From contig NZ_CP026171.1 of NCBI RefSeq assembly GCF_002902985.1, positions 277,251 through 341,250 on the forward strand: a stretch of DNA of 64,000 nt. Direction: 5' to 3'. Of the stretch, positions 25,352 through 33,167 are shown in pieces (position 1 is the first letter of the stretch; each line of letters starts with the position of its first letter). Position numbers and translations under genes: made by a program. This stretch comes from Leclercia sp. LSNIH1. Its GTDB lineage: Bacteria > Pseudomonadota > Gammaproteobacteria > Enterobacterales > Enterobacteriaceae. The notes beneath the pieces are model-generated. The model worked only from the letters and a program-made list of their open reading frames with translations. It had not been told where the DNA came from and made no database searches.

Positions 25352-25534
25352 TTGCGGCCGGAAACGGAAACACGTGTCAAAAAATTGAAACTAACCGGAG
25401 CAGGAAAGGAAGCAGCAGAAAGAGTGTCATTTTGGATTGGAGTTGATGCGGAAGGTAACGGATGGTTTATGAAGAGCTGTGACCGGAGAGCAATGCAGTT
25501 AATCATATCGGTCAATGAGTACGTTGAAATATAG
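25352..25534 (+). CDS. Doubtful small ORF (60 aa)
   Basis: A TTG-initiated 60-codon frame encodes a plausible basic then beta-like sequence (KKLKLTGAGKEAAERVSFWI). There is no ribosome binding site and no ATG in frame. It might be the 3' end of a lost gene or chance. It is the only + strand candidate between 20.2 and 42.5 kb. Confidence 0.2.
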   Translation: MRPETETRVKKLKLTGAGKEAAERVSFWIGVDAEGNGWFMKSCDRRAMQLIISVNEYVEI

Positions 25535-25560
25535 CGGATTAAAGAACAGATTTGAGGAAT

Positions 25561-25584
25561 AAAAAAAGGCACGGATAACCGTGC
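25561..25584 (-). terminator. Terminator of the 40-25.6 kb leftward array
   Basis: GGCACGG (25567-25573) pairs with CCGTGCC (25578-25584) around a 4-nt loop. On the minus strand it is followed by seven T. It lies ~45 bp past the stop of the last gene of the array. Confidence 0.85.
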
Positions 25585-25631
25585 CTTCTTGGGAGTATAA
25601 AAAACTGAAGATATAAAACTATCTTCAGCAC

Positions 25632-26588
25632 TCATGCCGCAACGGAGACTTTAACCTCTGTAGCGGGGATGAGTTTACGTAATGTGGAGAATACTTCATA
25701 AATTAGATCCTGACGGTCATGGATTTTAACCCGGCCACCAGTCAATTCAGATACATTCACCCCTTGGTAAAGTTCATTAACGACTTCACCATCTTGATCA
25801 AGGACTCGAACATGAGCAACCATATGAAAGTAAGATTTTGCAGCATAACTTTCATAAATATCAATAATCGATTCATTATTACGACGTAAAACTACTTTGC
25901 CGGACGGCAGCGTTGTTTCATCCATATAACAATCGGTTAATTGATCGTCGAAATCGTCCTCTTGAAGTGAAATATGCAGACTCAGTTCGTCGGTAATTCG
26001 ACGTGAATATGAATACTCACTAAATGTATAAGCGGCCATGCTTATATCACTGAAAGTGCGATAAGCATCATGAAGACCGGATGTTATTTCATCTGATACA
26101 TAGTTGATAAGCCCAATAAAATGCGTATTCCAGAATTGTTCCAGTGCAAAACGGGCGATTAAAACCTGTCCATCAACTTCCATCAGTTTTTTGTATTCTT
26201 CACGATCATAGCCACCAGGTTGTGTGCTATCCGCAGAAAGACTTAGGATATCACAACAGACATCATCGTATTCAAAGCGGCTAGTCGCGTAGTGTTTACC
26301 AGAGATATCCAGATACTGACCGGAAACTTGGTCGAAGACCTCAAGGAAGTAAACCAGGCGCTTCTTGAGGGTATTAGCATCCAGTCCATCCAGTTGAGTA
26401 GCATTAAGCGTTTCCGCATAATGGTCCACAGACTGTCTTAATTCACTGGCTGATATACTGCAAGAAAAAGAAACCTCGTCGCCCTGGCAGTGAGAGACAT
26501 TGATATGAATCTCTGTCTCATCAAAATCAATGCCAATGTCTGCCAGTACTGCACGAACGTAGTTTTGATTATCAGTATAATTAGTCAT
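25632..26588 (-). CDS. Tandem paralogue family, member 5 (318 aa)
   Basis: An unrecognised 318-residue protein. The ATG at 26588 follows GAGGAAG; the longer frame runs into the leader hairpin and is wrong. It is clearly homologous to the next gene upstream: both have DGKVLIAR(F/Y)AL(E/K)QF near the middle, a paired RR-(I/V)-(T/N)-(D/H)-EL.LH strand, and a C-terminal GRV-(K/Q)-I-(H/C)-DR motif. The N-terminus (NYVRAVLADIGI) matches the helix that opens all five paralogues. Last gene of the leftward array; leader element at 26614-26649. Confidence 0.65.
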   Translation of the reverse strand: MTNYTDNQNYVRAVLADIGIDFDETEIHINVSHCQGDEVSFSCSISASELRQSVDHYAETLNATQLDGLDANTLKKRLVYFLEVFDQVSGQYLDISGKHYATSRFEYDDVCCDILSLSADSTQPGGYDREEYKKLMEVDGQVLIARFALEQFWNTHFIGLINYVSDEITSGLHDAYRTFSDISMAAYTFSEYSYSRRITDELSLHISLQEDDFDDQLTDCYMDETTLPSGKVVLRRNNESIIDIYESYAAKSYFHMVAHVRVLDQDGEVVNELYQGVNVSELTGGRVKIHDRQDLIYEVFSTLRKLIPATEVKVSVAA

Positions 26589-26613
26589 TTTCACTTCCTC
26601 AGGAAAATTGAAA

Positions 26614-26649
26614 GGAAGTGCCCCATAGGGGAGCAACTTCCCCAGTGGG
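26614..26649 (-). promoter_or_regulatory. a-b-a'-b' leader RNA element 1
   Basis: In the mRNA sense CCCACTGGGG pairs with CCCCTATGGGG, and the loop AAGT pairs with ACTT directly after the hairpin. It lies ~25 nt before the ATG at 26588, between the previous stop and the ribosome binding site. Confidence 0.6.
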
Positions 26650-26726
26650 TGGATAAAAATATGTTTTTCTAAATCATTCTATCCTGCCAGTTAAACAGGA
26701 AAGTGAACGCAATCATTTAGTCGAAC

Positions 26727-26737
26727 AAAGTTACTTT
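26727..26737. repeat. Dispersed palindrome site 3 (AAAGTTACTTT)
   Basis: Exact core copy in the intergenic gap between the last two paralogue genes, near the leader element at 26614. Confidence 0.8.
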
Positions 26738-26764
26738 TTACGATGAGGTGAGAATGAGGACCGG

Positions 26765-27700
26765 TTAAACACCGTCCCGAAACTCTTCAATCGCTTCATG
26801 GATCAACGCTGCTCTGTCACAGATTTGTACTCGGCCACAAGGTCCCACAGAAGAGAAGGTTCCGTGCGAGGATTCACACTTAACACTCCCATCACTGCCA
26901 GTGAAACGAACGTTCATCATAACCGGCACATCGTGTCCGGAACTTACGCAGGTATAAAGACGAATGAGTTTTTCATCATCGCAATACGCCCCCGTCGTGC
27001 CTTCAGACTCATTGAAACCAATGTAAAGATCAGGCATGCAAGCCGGGTATTCATCAGTGTTCAGCTCAAGATGCAACATCAGTTCATGATTTACACGACG
27101 GTGATATTGATATTGACCTAAACTATGAAATGAATTTTTAACAGACTTGATAACCTGAAGAGAATTAAATAGACACTCTGTTATTTTTTTCTCAAACTCA
27201 TAGATAAAGTCGCCAAAATCAGAATGGAAAAATTGCTTCAGTGCATACCGGGCAATAAGAACTTTCCCGTCAACACTCATTCTATTCTGATAAATTTCCT
27301 TTCTGAGACCTTTCTGAAATTCATCATATTCAGGCAACGATTCTGAGGCCGCCAATATTGATGTTGCTATATCGAAAAATTTCATAGTGCTATGCGCATT
27401 ATGATAACCACGAATTGTTATTTTCTGAAACCCAGACTTTTCATATACTTTAAAAAGGTATTTGATTTTATTCCGGAGAACTTCGGTTTCAGAATACGGC
27501 GCTTTATGTTTTATCAACTCTTCGATATATGAATCAAGATAGAATAACAAATCATCAGTCGCCACTTCTGCTTTGAATGAGAGTTGTTCAAAGAAATTAG
27601 ACTTATCAAACAGTTTAATATCCTGTTGAATTACTGTCAGACCAAGTTGTTTTTTAAGCATGGCGCTAACAAAATTTATATCATCGTTTTCATTAAACAT
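26765..27700 (-). CDS. Tandem paralogue family, member 4 (311 aa)
   Basis: An unrecognised 311-residue protein, closest to its downstream neighbour. The ATG at 27700 follows AGAGGAAG. It opens with the family helix (NFVSAMLKKQLGL), has LLFYLDSYIEEL after a beta pair, the DGKVLIARYALKQF segment and a C-terminal GRVQICDRAALI. No transmembrane segment or nuclease motif is visible. The AAAGTTACTTT palindrome at 26727 lies just past its stop. Confidence 0.65.
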   Translation of the reverse strand: MFNENDDINFVSAMLKKQLGLTVIQQDIKLFDKSNFFEQLSFKAEVATDDLLFYLDSYIEELIKHKAPYSETEVLRNKIKYLFKVYEKSGFQKITIRGYHNAHSTMKFFDIATSILAASESLPEYDEFQKGLRKEIYQNRMSVDGKVLIARYALKQFFHSDFGDFIYEFEKKITECLFNSLQVIKSVKNSFHSLGQYQYHRRVNHELMLHLELNTDEYPACMPDLYIGFNESEGTTGAYCDDEKLIRLYTCVSSGHDVPVMMNVRFTGSDGSVKCESSHGTFSSVGPCGRVQICDRAALIHEAIEEFRDGV

Positions 27701-27725
27701 ATCTACTTCCTCTTGAAAGAATAAA

Positions 27726-27762
27726 GGAAGCATCCCCTAAAGGGATTGAGCTTCCCTTAGGG
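27726..27762 (-). promoter_or_regulatory. a-b-a'-b' leader RNA element 2
   Basis: CCCTAAGGG pairs with CCCTTTAGGG (one bulge); loop AAGC pairs with GCTT beyond the hairpin, extendable to GGAAGC/GCTTCC in the competing stem. It sits 25 nt before the ATG at 27700, directly after the previous stop. Confidence 0.65.
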
Positions 27763-27773
27763 TTATTTATTAA

Positions 27774-28694
27774 TTACATGTAAAGCAGATCATCCGAATG
27801 CTCTGGAGCATACGAATTGATTTGCTTAAGCGAGTTATTTATAGCCTTTCTGTACAGCGATGAAGAATGCGATTGAACCATTTTGTACTCAGTGACGAGA
27901 AGAGGTGAAGTAAAGCAACCTAGATTCGCGTCGAGAGTTAAAGGGCCATCGTTGCAAGATTCAATAACAGCGTAAATGCGCCGCTTCATCACCCTACCCG
28001 ACAGGTAACGATTAACATGGTTCAGGAACTTGTCAGCCCCAGAAATACTACTCACATCCCAGTTGGCAGAAATTATCTGGTCTGCAACTGAAACGGGTAC
28101 CGGTTCAACTACTATCTGAGTATTGATTTGATGGTCAACACTGAAGAACCTGGTTAACACTTGTGGAACTGAACTTTCCGCAACCTTTTCTGTAACTGCG
28201 AAAATAAGCGGAAGAACCTGAGATAAGCGTGACCGTAACTGGCCATGAAGATGGCTGATGAAATTGTGACCGTTTTCAACCATACCAAGGATTAAATCCT
28301 TGTCTGCATTGCTGGAACGATAATAGACATAGTCCAGTTTTTCACGGTTCACACCTTCATTCAGCCAGTCTGGCTCAACATCAACAAGACGCAGGTGAGC
28401 TGCTGACACTGAAACCTCAAACTGCAAGGTTTCAAGAGTGACCGGCCCAGCCTTCAACAACGCAGCTCCTGAGCAATATTGTGCAACAGGATGGTTATCC
28501 ACGTCAGGGCCCCATAAAGGCTCCCAGTCGCGCAGATAACGCATTAAATGCGGTTTTAAAGTCCGGACTGGAATATCAACCTTCACAACAAGACTCTGAA
28601 TGACTCCGGTTTCCAGATTGACACTTTGGATCGCAGCACCTTCAAAACCCATCTTCACCAGCATCGCTTCAATTAATTTATAAATAGCTTTCAT
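27774..28694 (-). CDS. Tandem paralogue family, member 3 (306 aa)
   Basis: A 306-residue protein with the family N-terminus (MKAIYKLIEAMLVKMGF, then a VVKVDIPVRTLKPHLMRYL strand-helix unit) but a diverged C-terminal half. No known domain. Start ATG 28694. It is one of five consecutive similar-sized genes, suggesting gene duplication within the array. Confidence 0.6.
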   Translation of the reverse strand: MKAIYKLIEAMLVKMGFEGAAIQSVNLETGVIQSLVVKVDIPVRTLKPHLMRYLRDWEPLWGPDVDNHPVAQYCSGAALLKAGPVTLETLQFEVSVSAAHLRLVDVEPDWLNEGVNREKLDYVYYRSSNADKDLILGMVENGHNFISHLHGQLRSRLSQVLPLIFAVTEKVAESSVPQVLTRFFSVDHQINTQIVVEPVPVSVADQIISANWDVSSISGADKFLNHVNRYLSGRVMKRRIYAVIESCNDGPLTLDANLGCFTSPLLVTEYKMVQSHSSSLYRKAINNSLKQINSYAPEHSDDLLYM

Positions 28695-28712
28695 TTTATT
28701 GCCCTCGGTTAA

Positions 28713-28748
28713 GAGGGAATTCTCCCCAAGGGAAGAGTTCCCTCAGGG
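28713..28748 (-). promoter_or_regulatory. a-b-a'-b' leader RNA element 3
   Basis: CCCTGAGGG pairs with CCCTTGGGG; the competing stem joins GGGAACTCT with AGAATTCCC with one mismatch. It lies 18 nt before the ATG at 28694. Confidence 0.55.
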
Positions 28749-28771
28749 ATTAGATAAGTTGAAAATAAGTT

Positions 28772-29707
28772 TTAATACCCGTAACGAATAGCGTGTTGTC
28801 TTTCTTGAAGGTAGGCTTCGTATTCATCTTTTCCGGATGCGAAGCACTCTTTAACAAAGACACCGCAAAACATTTTAAGATCATCTCTGGCATGCATTTC
28901 TTTATCTGACATGACTTTAGCATAATCAGACGTGTCGATATCCGCTAAGCGCCAACCGTACTTCATGTAAACACGATTACTGTGGGCAAAGCCTTTAAGA
29001 TAGCGGCGTGCATTTTTGATGATCTGACGACTACCAGACATGTCGGATGACAAAAAGTCAGGTGCGATCATCGTTTCCAGAATATCAACTGGCAACCCCT
29101 TACAAAATATTTGAACATTATAACTATTGTAACAGTCATGATATTTAAAGTCCTTTATAAGACGGTCAGGTTGGTCAGTTGTTATCTTATTTAAAACATC
29201 AAGTGCTAAACGAATACCTTCCTTCATAGTTTCATGTAATTCTACATTCACAAATGAAAAGAAGGGACTCAGTCCTTCTTTGTACGTGAGATAGTCTTCA
29301 CCAAAACGTCCATGTCGAGTTAAATGCAGCAATCGTTGCTTGTTATATTCACTATCAGTCACGTCGTAACTACCACCGCGCTGTAGAGTGAATCCTTCCT
29401 TGACAGTAACCGGGAATCTAATATGGTCAATAAAGAAAGACCGATTCTGCTTATTTTTCACTACATCTAACTGACGTTTAACACAATCCGTAATGTTCTG
29501 GTCTTCGAACCCAGGGAACGGGATATCTAAAAATATTGAACTGTATGCGTTAGCATACGAATGAAGAAAATCAAATGAAACATCGGCGTCACAGCGTATA
29601 CCAGTAAATTTACCGTCACAACCAGTTAAGCAGATAACATTGCTGACCTTCACAGCGTGATTGCGTGACATCAGAAATGCATTAATGATTTTCTCGATAA
29701 TTTTCAT
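28772..29707 (-). CDS. Tandem paralogue family, member 2 (311 aa)
   Basis: A 311-residue protein beginning MKIIEKIINAFLMSRNHAV, with the family's helix-beta-helix opening and the VSFDFLHSYANAYSSIF unit. The middle has LFxIN-free helical stretches and the C-terminus is tyrosine-rich. Unknown function. It shares size, spacing and leader type with its neighbours. Confidence 0.6.
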   Translation of the reverse strand: MKIIEKIINAFLMSRNHAVKVSNVICLTGCDGKFTGIRCDADVSFDFLHSYANAYSSIFLDIPFPGFEDQNITDCVKRQLDVVKNKQNRSFFIDHIRFPVTVKEGFTLQRGGSYDVTDSEYNKQRLLHLTRHGRFGEDYLTYKEGLSPFFSFVNVELHETMKEGIRLALDVLNKITTDQPDRLIKDFKYHDCYNSYNVQIFCKGLPVDILETMIAPDFLSSDMSGSRQIIKNARRYLKGFAHSNRVYMKYGWRLADIDTSDYAKVMSDKEMHARDDLKMFCGVFVKECFASGKDEYEAYLQERQHAIRYGY

Positions 29708-29728
29708 GTAATCCTCTCGTTATAAAAA

Positions 29729-29765
29729 GGGATTACGCCCATCAGGGGAGTAATCCCCAGATGGG
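29729..29765 (-). promoter_or_regulatory. a-b-a'-b' leader RNA element 4
   Basis: CCCATCTGGGG pairs with CCCCTGATGGG (one T-T mismatch), loop ATTACT; the loop pairs with GTAAT just after the hairpin, and GGGATTAC/GTAATCCC is a perfect competing 8-bp stem. It lies 21 nt before the ATG at 29707. Confidence 0.7.
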
Positions 29766-29774
29766 TAGTGTTAA

Positions 29775-30653
29775 TCAGAAATCAGAAAGACCTAAATCTT
29801 TATTTCGCCCTGATATCGTGGAAGATATAAGACGATTTACTCGTTTCTGTATACTGTATTCAGACGTCTCACTTATAAAAAGTGGTAATGACTTACCAAG
29901 AGACTGTCCATTTCGATAATAGTGACAGACTATATAACCATGTCTCCACCCTGTACTGATATAAGACTTAACACATTTGATAAAACCCGAAGCTGCCGCT
30001 TCTGTTCGTAAAGAGGTAAATGATTTCAGATACCGGTCCATTGAACATAGTGCAATAGCTTTAAGAGTTACCTCCAGCATTTCATTCCCGTACTTCACTC
30101 TCTTAATTAACTGATCTTCATTACGGTGCAAGAATGCATTCCGCAGTCCGGCAATCAGTATTAAAACTTCTCTGAGTAAAGTACAGAGTCTATTACGCAC
30201 ATATCTCATGAAGTCATCAAAATATAAAAGCCAGAAACAAGCAGCCTGGCTAATCAAGAGATCATGGGAACAAGCTAGCATCTTAGCCAGCTCGATATCT
30301 TCGGAACGAAGAGAAAAGTTACTTTCCTCAAACCGTTGTTGCTTTGAATTACACGTATAGAGTTCTATCCATACAGAGATAAATTCAAGCGATTCCATGT
30401 CTTCGCAGAGCAATTCAGCACTGCTGATACACTGCTGAAGTTCAAGGCCGATATCATACGATACCGGACAATCTTTCAGAGTCTCGACATAGTCAGGGAC
30501 GAACCGCGATAAATGCGTTGTTTTCAGGTACAGGCTGAGATGCACTTGTGTCAAAGGATTTACAAGAGACTGTACAGGCATCTCAGTAATGGAAACCGGT
30601 ACAACACCATCCTTTATCAGAACTGCATTGACAAGATCTGTAGCTAATTTCAT
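29775..30653 (-). CDS. Tandem paralogue family, member 1 (292 aa)
   Basis: A 292-residue protein, MKLATDLVNAVLIKDGVVP at the start, followed by the HLSLYLKTTHLSRFVPDYV strand-helix unit found in the other four. No known domain or membrane segment. Contains the AAAGTTACTTT palindrome at 30315. Start ATG 30653. Confidence 0.6.
   Translation of the reverse strand: MKLATDLVNAVLIKDGVVPVSITEMPVQSLVNPLTQVHLSLYLKTTHLSRFVPDYVETLKDCPVSYDIGLELQQCISSAELLCEDMESLEFISVWIELYTCNSKQQRFEESNFSLRSEDIELAKMLACSHDLLISQAACFWLLYFDDFMRYVRNRLCTLLREVLILIAGLRNAFLHRNEDQLIKRVKYGNEMLEVTLKAIALCSMDRYLKSFTSLRTEAAASGFIKCVKSYISTGWRHGYIVCHYYRNGQSLGKSLPLFISETSEYSIQKRVNRLISSTISGRNKDLGLSDF
30315..30325. repeat. Dispersed palindrome site 4 (AAAGTTACTTT)
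   Basis: Exact core copy inside paralogue member 1, with the flank AAAAGTTACTTTC. Confidence 0.8.
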
Positions 30654-30676
30654 AAGGCCTCCAGGTTAAATGCTGA

Positions 30677-30706
30677 GGGCCCCCCCGATGGGATTGGCCA
30701 TCAGGG
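30677..30706 (-). promoter_or_regulatory. a-b-a'-b' leader RNA element 5
   Basis: CCCTGATGG pairs with CCATCGGGG; loop segment GGCC can pair with GGCC after the hairpin. A G7 run forms the 3' arm. It lies 23 nt before the ATG at 30653. Weaker than most of the set. Confidence 0.5.
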
Positions 30707-30730
30707 ATGTAGTTAAAATATGTGATATGT

Positions 30731-31255
30731 TTATGCGCAAAGAGCTATGACATTGTCGATATAACTGACAAGAGATGGTCGCTCATCCTTTACTGCAAAA
30801 TGACGAAGTCCATCCAGATTATATGCCGGTAGAAAATCGGCATAACCACGGGTACGAAGATCATCAACCACAAGTTTTAAATAATCAAATCTTCCAAGAG
30901 AACCTCTCAATGGGGGCCTTCCCGGTTTGGACAAAACTTCTAAAGCTTGTTGCCACGTGATATCTTCCGCTTTTCCTGTAGCAAGATTAAAATGCACATA
31001 AATGAATGCTTTATAATCTCCACGACAGGTAAGATAGTAATTCGGAAAAAAATATTTATCACAGCGTAACAAACATGTACCTGAAGGGCGAATTACATAC
31101 AACAGGTTTTTGTCCTTATCTATTATGCTGTGTTTTAAAATCGTAAGGTCAACTTCACTATCATGAAGATAATAGCATGATGATGGTTGCTCAACGATAC
31201 GAGATGAAATCACAGCAGCAAACTTATTAAATAAGTCTTGATTTTCAGTTTTCAT
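30731..31255 (-). CDS. Hypothetical protein (174 aa)
   Basis: A 174-residue soluble protein with no recognised family. It has a basic proline patch (LSKPGRPPLRGSLGRFDY) near residue 110. It lies between the primase-like gene and the paralogue run. An intrinsic terminator and a larger hairpin separate it from the primase-like gene, so it may have its own promoter. Confidence 0.55.
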   Translation of the reverse strand: MKTENQDLFNKFAAVISSRIVEQPSSCYYLHDSEVDLTILKHSIIDKDKNLLYVIRPSGTCLLRCDKYFFPNYYLTCRGDYKAFIYVHFNLATGKAEDITWQQALEVLSKPGRPPLRGSLGRFDYLKLVVDDLRTRGYADFLPAYNLDGLRHFAVKDERPSLVSYIDNVIALCA

Positions 31256-31281
31256 AACAATGCTCTCTTATATTAAACGAT

Positions 31282-31316
31282 GAGCATCACCCTAACGGTA
31301 ATACTCCCGTCAGGGG
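31282..31316 (-). promoter_or_regulatory. a-b-a'-b' leader RNA element 6
   Basis: CCCTGACGG pairs with CCGTTAGGG through nine pairs (one G-U). The whole loop GAGTATTA pairs with TGATGCTC downstream, using two G-U wobbles. This is the best evidence in the set for RNA-level pairing. It lies 26 nt before the ATG at 31255. Confidence 0.7.
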
Positions 31317-31404
31317 TTTTGAGTTATATGGATATACCACGTCATACAACCGACCGTAGCCAGATGTACCGCACATTTATTTAACTGAGCAAGCATCTCA
31401 GCCG

Positions 31405-31427
31405 TAAAAAAAACCTGAATAACAGGT
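31405..31427 (-). terminator. Intrinsic terminator after the primase-like gene
   Basis: ACCTG and CAGGT (31413-31417, 31423-31427) form a short stem followed on the minus strand by a run of eight T. It would reduce transcription from the primase-like gene into the paralogue genes. Confidence 0.65.
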
Positions 31428-31486
31428 GATTTTCACGAAGGAAATCTAATTATCTGTTTAGTATTTATGAAATTAAACACTAAAGA

Positions 31487-31524
31487 GATAACCCCCCCCG
31501 ACCTAAAAAGGCGGGGGAGTTATC
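31487..31524. repeat. Hairpin just past the primase-like gene
   Basis: GATAAC (31487-31492) pairs with GTTATC (31519-31524), and the adjacent C8 and G5 tracts pair inside. It lies 4 bp after the stop at 31529. No T-run follows; it may protect the 3' end of the upstream mRNA. Confidence 0.6.
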
Positions 31525-31528
31525 GGGT

Positions 31529-32761
31529 TTAAAGCTGAGCAAGACATTCAGGAGCCCATTTTACTGGGAAGCCATCAGGTCCTGTTAATTTCAATACTTC
31601 GTTCCAGTCGATTCCTTTCGTCCCTTCAGGAATATCGAAATCTGGTTCAAAGACTTTAATTGTCAGCTCTGAAGTGGGATATCGCTTTGCAAAAAACTCT
31701 TCCATTCGGGCCTGAAGTCGTATTGCTGACTCCATACCCGGGCAAGCGCCTCTTGAATTCACAACATCCTTATCCGCCCAGACGTAAAACTGTATTTCTT
31801 TCACATCCGGAGGAGGCAGTAGACTATCCGGCACTTCAACGTTTTCAAGACACCAGGCAGAGCTCGCAGCCCAACACGGTGTTGAAGTCGCTTCAGTTAC
31901 TGACAGCGCGTTTTCTATGCCTTCAGCCACACCTAACGTCCAGGTACGGGTACCTGAGTTGTAGTGTGGGTCGTACAGCTGAATTGAGCCGCCGGTCATA
32001 TCGGCAGGCGGTTTCATCATCAGTTTCGGATTCTCTACCCGAGCCTTATCACCATTTTTCTCTACGAACGTTCTATGGATTGTCAGAGGACGTCCCCGTG
32101 TATCACGATAAATTGCGATCATTCCCGGGTAAGTTGACGGTTTCTCTAGTGACTTATCCATATAGTAAAGTCGGTTGTTCAGACCAAGATCCTTAGGCAG
32201 ATTACTCAGAATTCGTTTAAGACCACGATTTCGGAGATACATGCCCACAGGACTCCCTGGCTTGATTTCACCTGTATAGTGATATAACACTTCAAGTTTA
32301 CGCAGCCGTTTTTCAACTTCATCGCTATCAAGCGTTTCGGTTGCACGAACTGTTGATTTATAACGCCGTTCACTTTCGAGATCCGCATCAGTTAACGGAG
32401 CGTACAGATCCATACCAAAGAAATCAGTCAAGATCTTCTTACAAGTCTGGGTTTTGCTCAACTTGTAATACTCTGCCAGCACATCAATACCGTCACAAAA
32501 TGCATTCACAGGGAAATCATTGTGAATAGCACAACCGGTATAGAGGTCTTTTTTTCGGAAACGGAACTTTGATTTCCCGTCCCCGGTGAAGGGGCAAGGA
32601 ACCTGGCTAGGTGCTTTATCACAAGCATCTTTAAATGCCGGTATTCTATCGAATACATAGCGCCAGCCAGAGGCTTCCGCAACACGAGCGTGAACCATTT
32701 TAATAAAGTGCTCAGATACTTCATGTGGTGTACGCTTAACAGCCGGTGATGCATAAGTCAT
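31529..32761 (-). CDS. Toprim primase-like protein (410 aa)
   Basis: This protein has a probable N-terminal zinc-binding region (VPCPFTGDGKSKFRF, then a cysteine and histidine in YTGCAIHNDF) and a C-terminal Toprim domain: LGVAEGIENALSVTEATS near residue 310 and VWADKDVVNSRG near 360. This resembles phage/plasmid primases of the P4-alpha and DUF7146/Toprim_3 groups. The ATG at 32761 was chosen; the longer frame crosses a leader hairpin. It would make primers for plasmid replication or for the incoming strand after transfer. Confidence 0.75.
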   Translation of the reverse strand: MTYASPAVKRTPHEVSEHFIKMVHARVAEASGWRYVFDRIPAFKDACDKAPSQVPCPFTGDGKSKFRFRKKDLYTGCAIHNDFPVNAFCDGIDVLAEYYKLSKTQTCKKILTDFFGMDLYAPLTDADLESERRYKSTVRATETLDSDEVEKRLRKLEVLYHYTGEIKPGSPVGMYLRNRGLKRILSNLPKDLGLNNRLYYMDKSLEKPSTYPGMIAIYRDTRGRPLTIHRTFVEKNGDKARVENPKLMMKPPADMTGGSIQLYDPHYNSGTRTWTLGVAEGIENALSVTEATSTPCWAASSAWCLENVEVPDSLLPPPDVKEIQFYVWADKDVVNSRGACPGMESAIRLQARMEEFFAKRYPTSELTIKVFEPDFDIPEGTKGIDWNEVLKLTGPDGFPVKWAPECLAQL

Positions 32762-32782
32762 TTTGTTCTCTCTTATCTGGCA

Positions 32783-32835
32783 TTGTGGGTTTCTCAATGC
32801 CCTCTGCGATGCAGAAAACAGGGAGAAACCCACAA
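32783..32835 (-). promoter_or_regulatory. Leader hairpin of the primase-like gene
   Basis: A perfect 13-bp inverted repeat (TTGTGGGTTTCTC at 32783-32795, complement at 32823-32835) encloses a second small hairpin (CTGC/GCAG flanked by CCCT and AGGG-type arms). It lies ~20 nt before the ATG at 32761. Nested rather than a-b-a'-b', but in the equivalent position. Confidence 0.7.
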
Positions 32836-32875
32836 CGCAGAATCTAAGAATAAGGGCCATAATGGCCCTTAACAA

Positions 32876-33097
32876 TTACGCTTCAGACTTGAAGCCATTA
32901 TTTTCAAGACGCTGGATAAAACCATCAACCATTGATGTTGCCATTTTTACATTACCCTCCGGTATAGATACATCCCGGAGAATTACTTCTTTTGGCAATT
33001 CACTTTTGACAACTTCACCCATGCGACCAAAAATACGGACACGATGCATCATCCCGACTTTTTCATACTCGACACGGTAAGTCTTTATCTGAGTCAT
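32876..33097 (-). CDS. Small hypothetical protein (73 aa)
   Basis: A 73-residue basic, beta-rich protein (TYRVEYEKVGMMHRVRIFG), then a short helix. Unknown family. It lies between the CobT-like and primase-like genes in the array, with a strong leader element upstream. Confidence 0.55.
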   Translation of the reverse strand: MTQIKTYRVEYEKVGMMHRVRIFGRMGEVVKSELPKEVILRDVSIPEGNVKMATSMVDGFIQRLENNGFKSEA

Positions 33098-33118
33098 ATA
33101 TTGCTCCTTAATCCTTCA

Positions 33119-33162
33119 GGGAGCAAAACGACCCAACCGGGCGTCATTTTGCCCCGATTGGG
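33119..33162 (-). promoter_or_regulatory. a-b-a'-b' leader RNA element 7
   Basis: CCCAATCGGG pairs with CCCGGTTGGG in ten pairs (one G-U); loop GCAAAA pairs with TTTTGC after the hairpin. It lies 22 nt before the ATG at 33097, immediately after the upstream stop. Confidence 0.7.
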
Positions 33163-33167
33163 TAGAG

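Noticed and set aside
25352..25534. TTG-initiated 60-aa ORF as a firm gene
   Set aside because: No ribosome binding site and no ATG; kept only as a doubtful entry.
31405..31524. CRISPR-like repeats
   Set aside because: The region has hairpins but no regular direct repeats or spacers; no CRISPR array was seen anywhere in the window.
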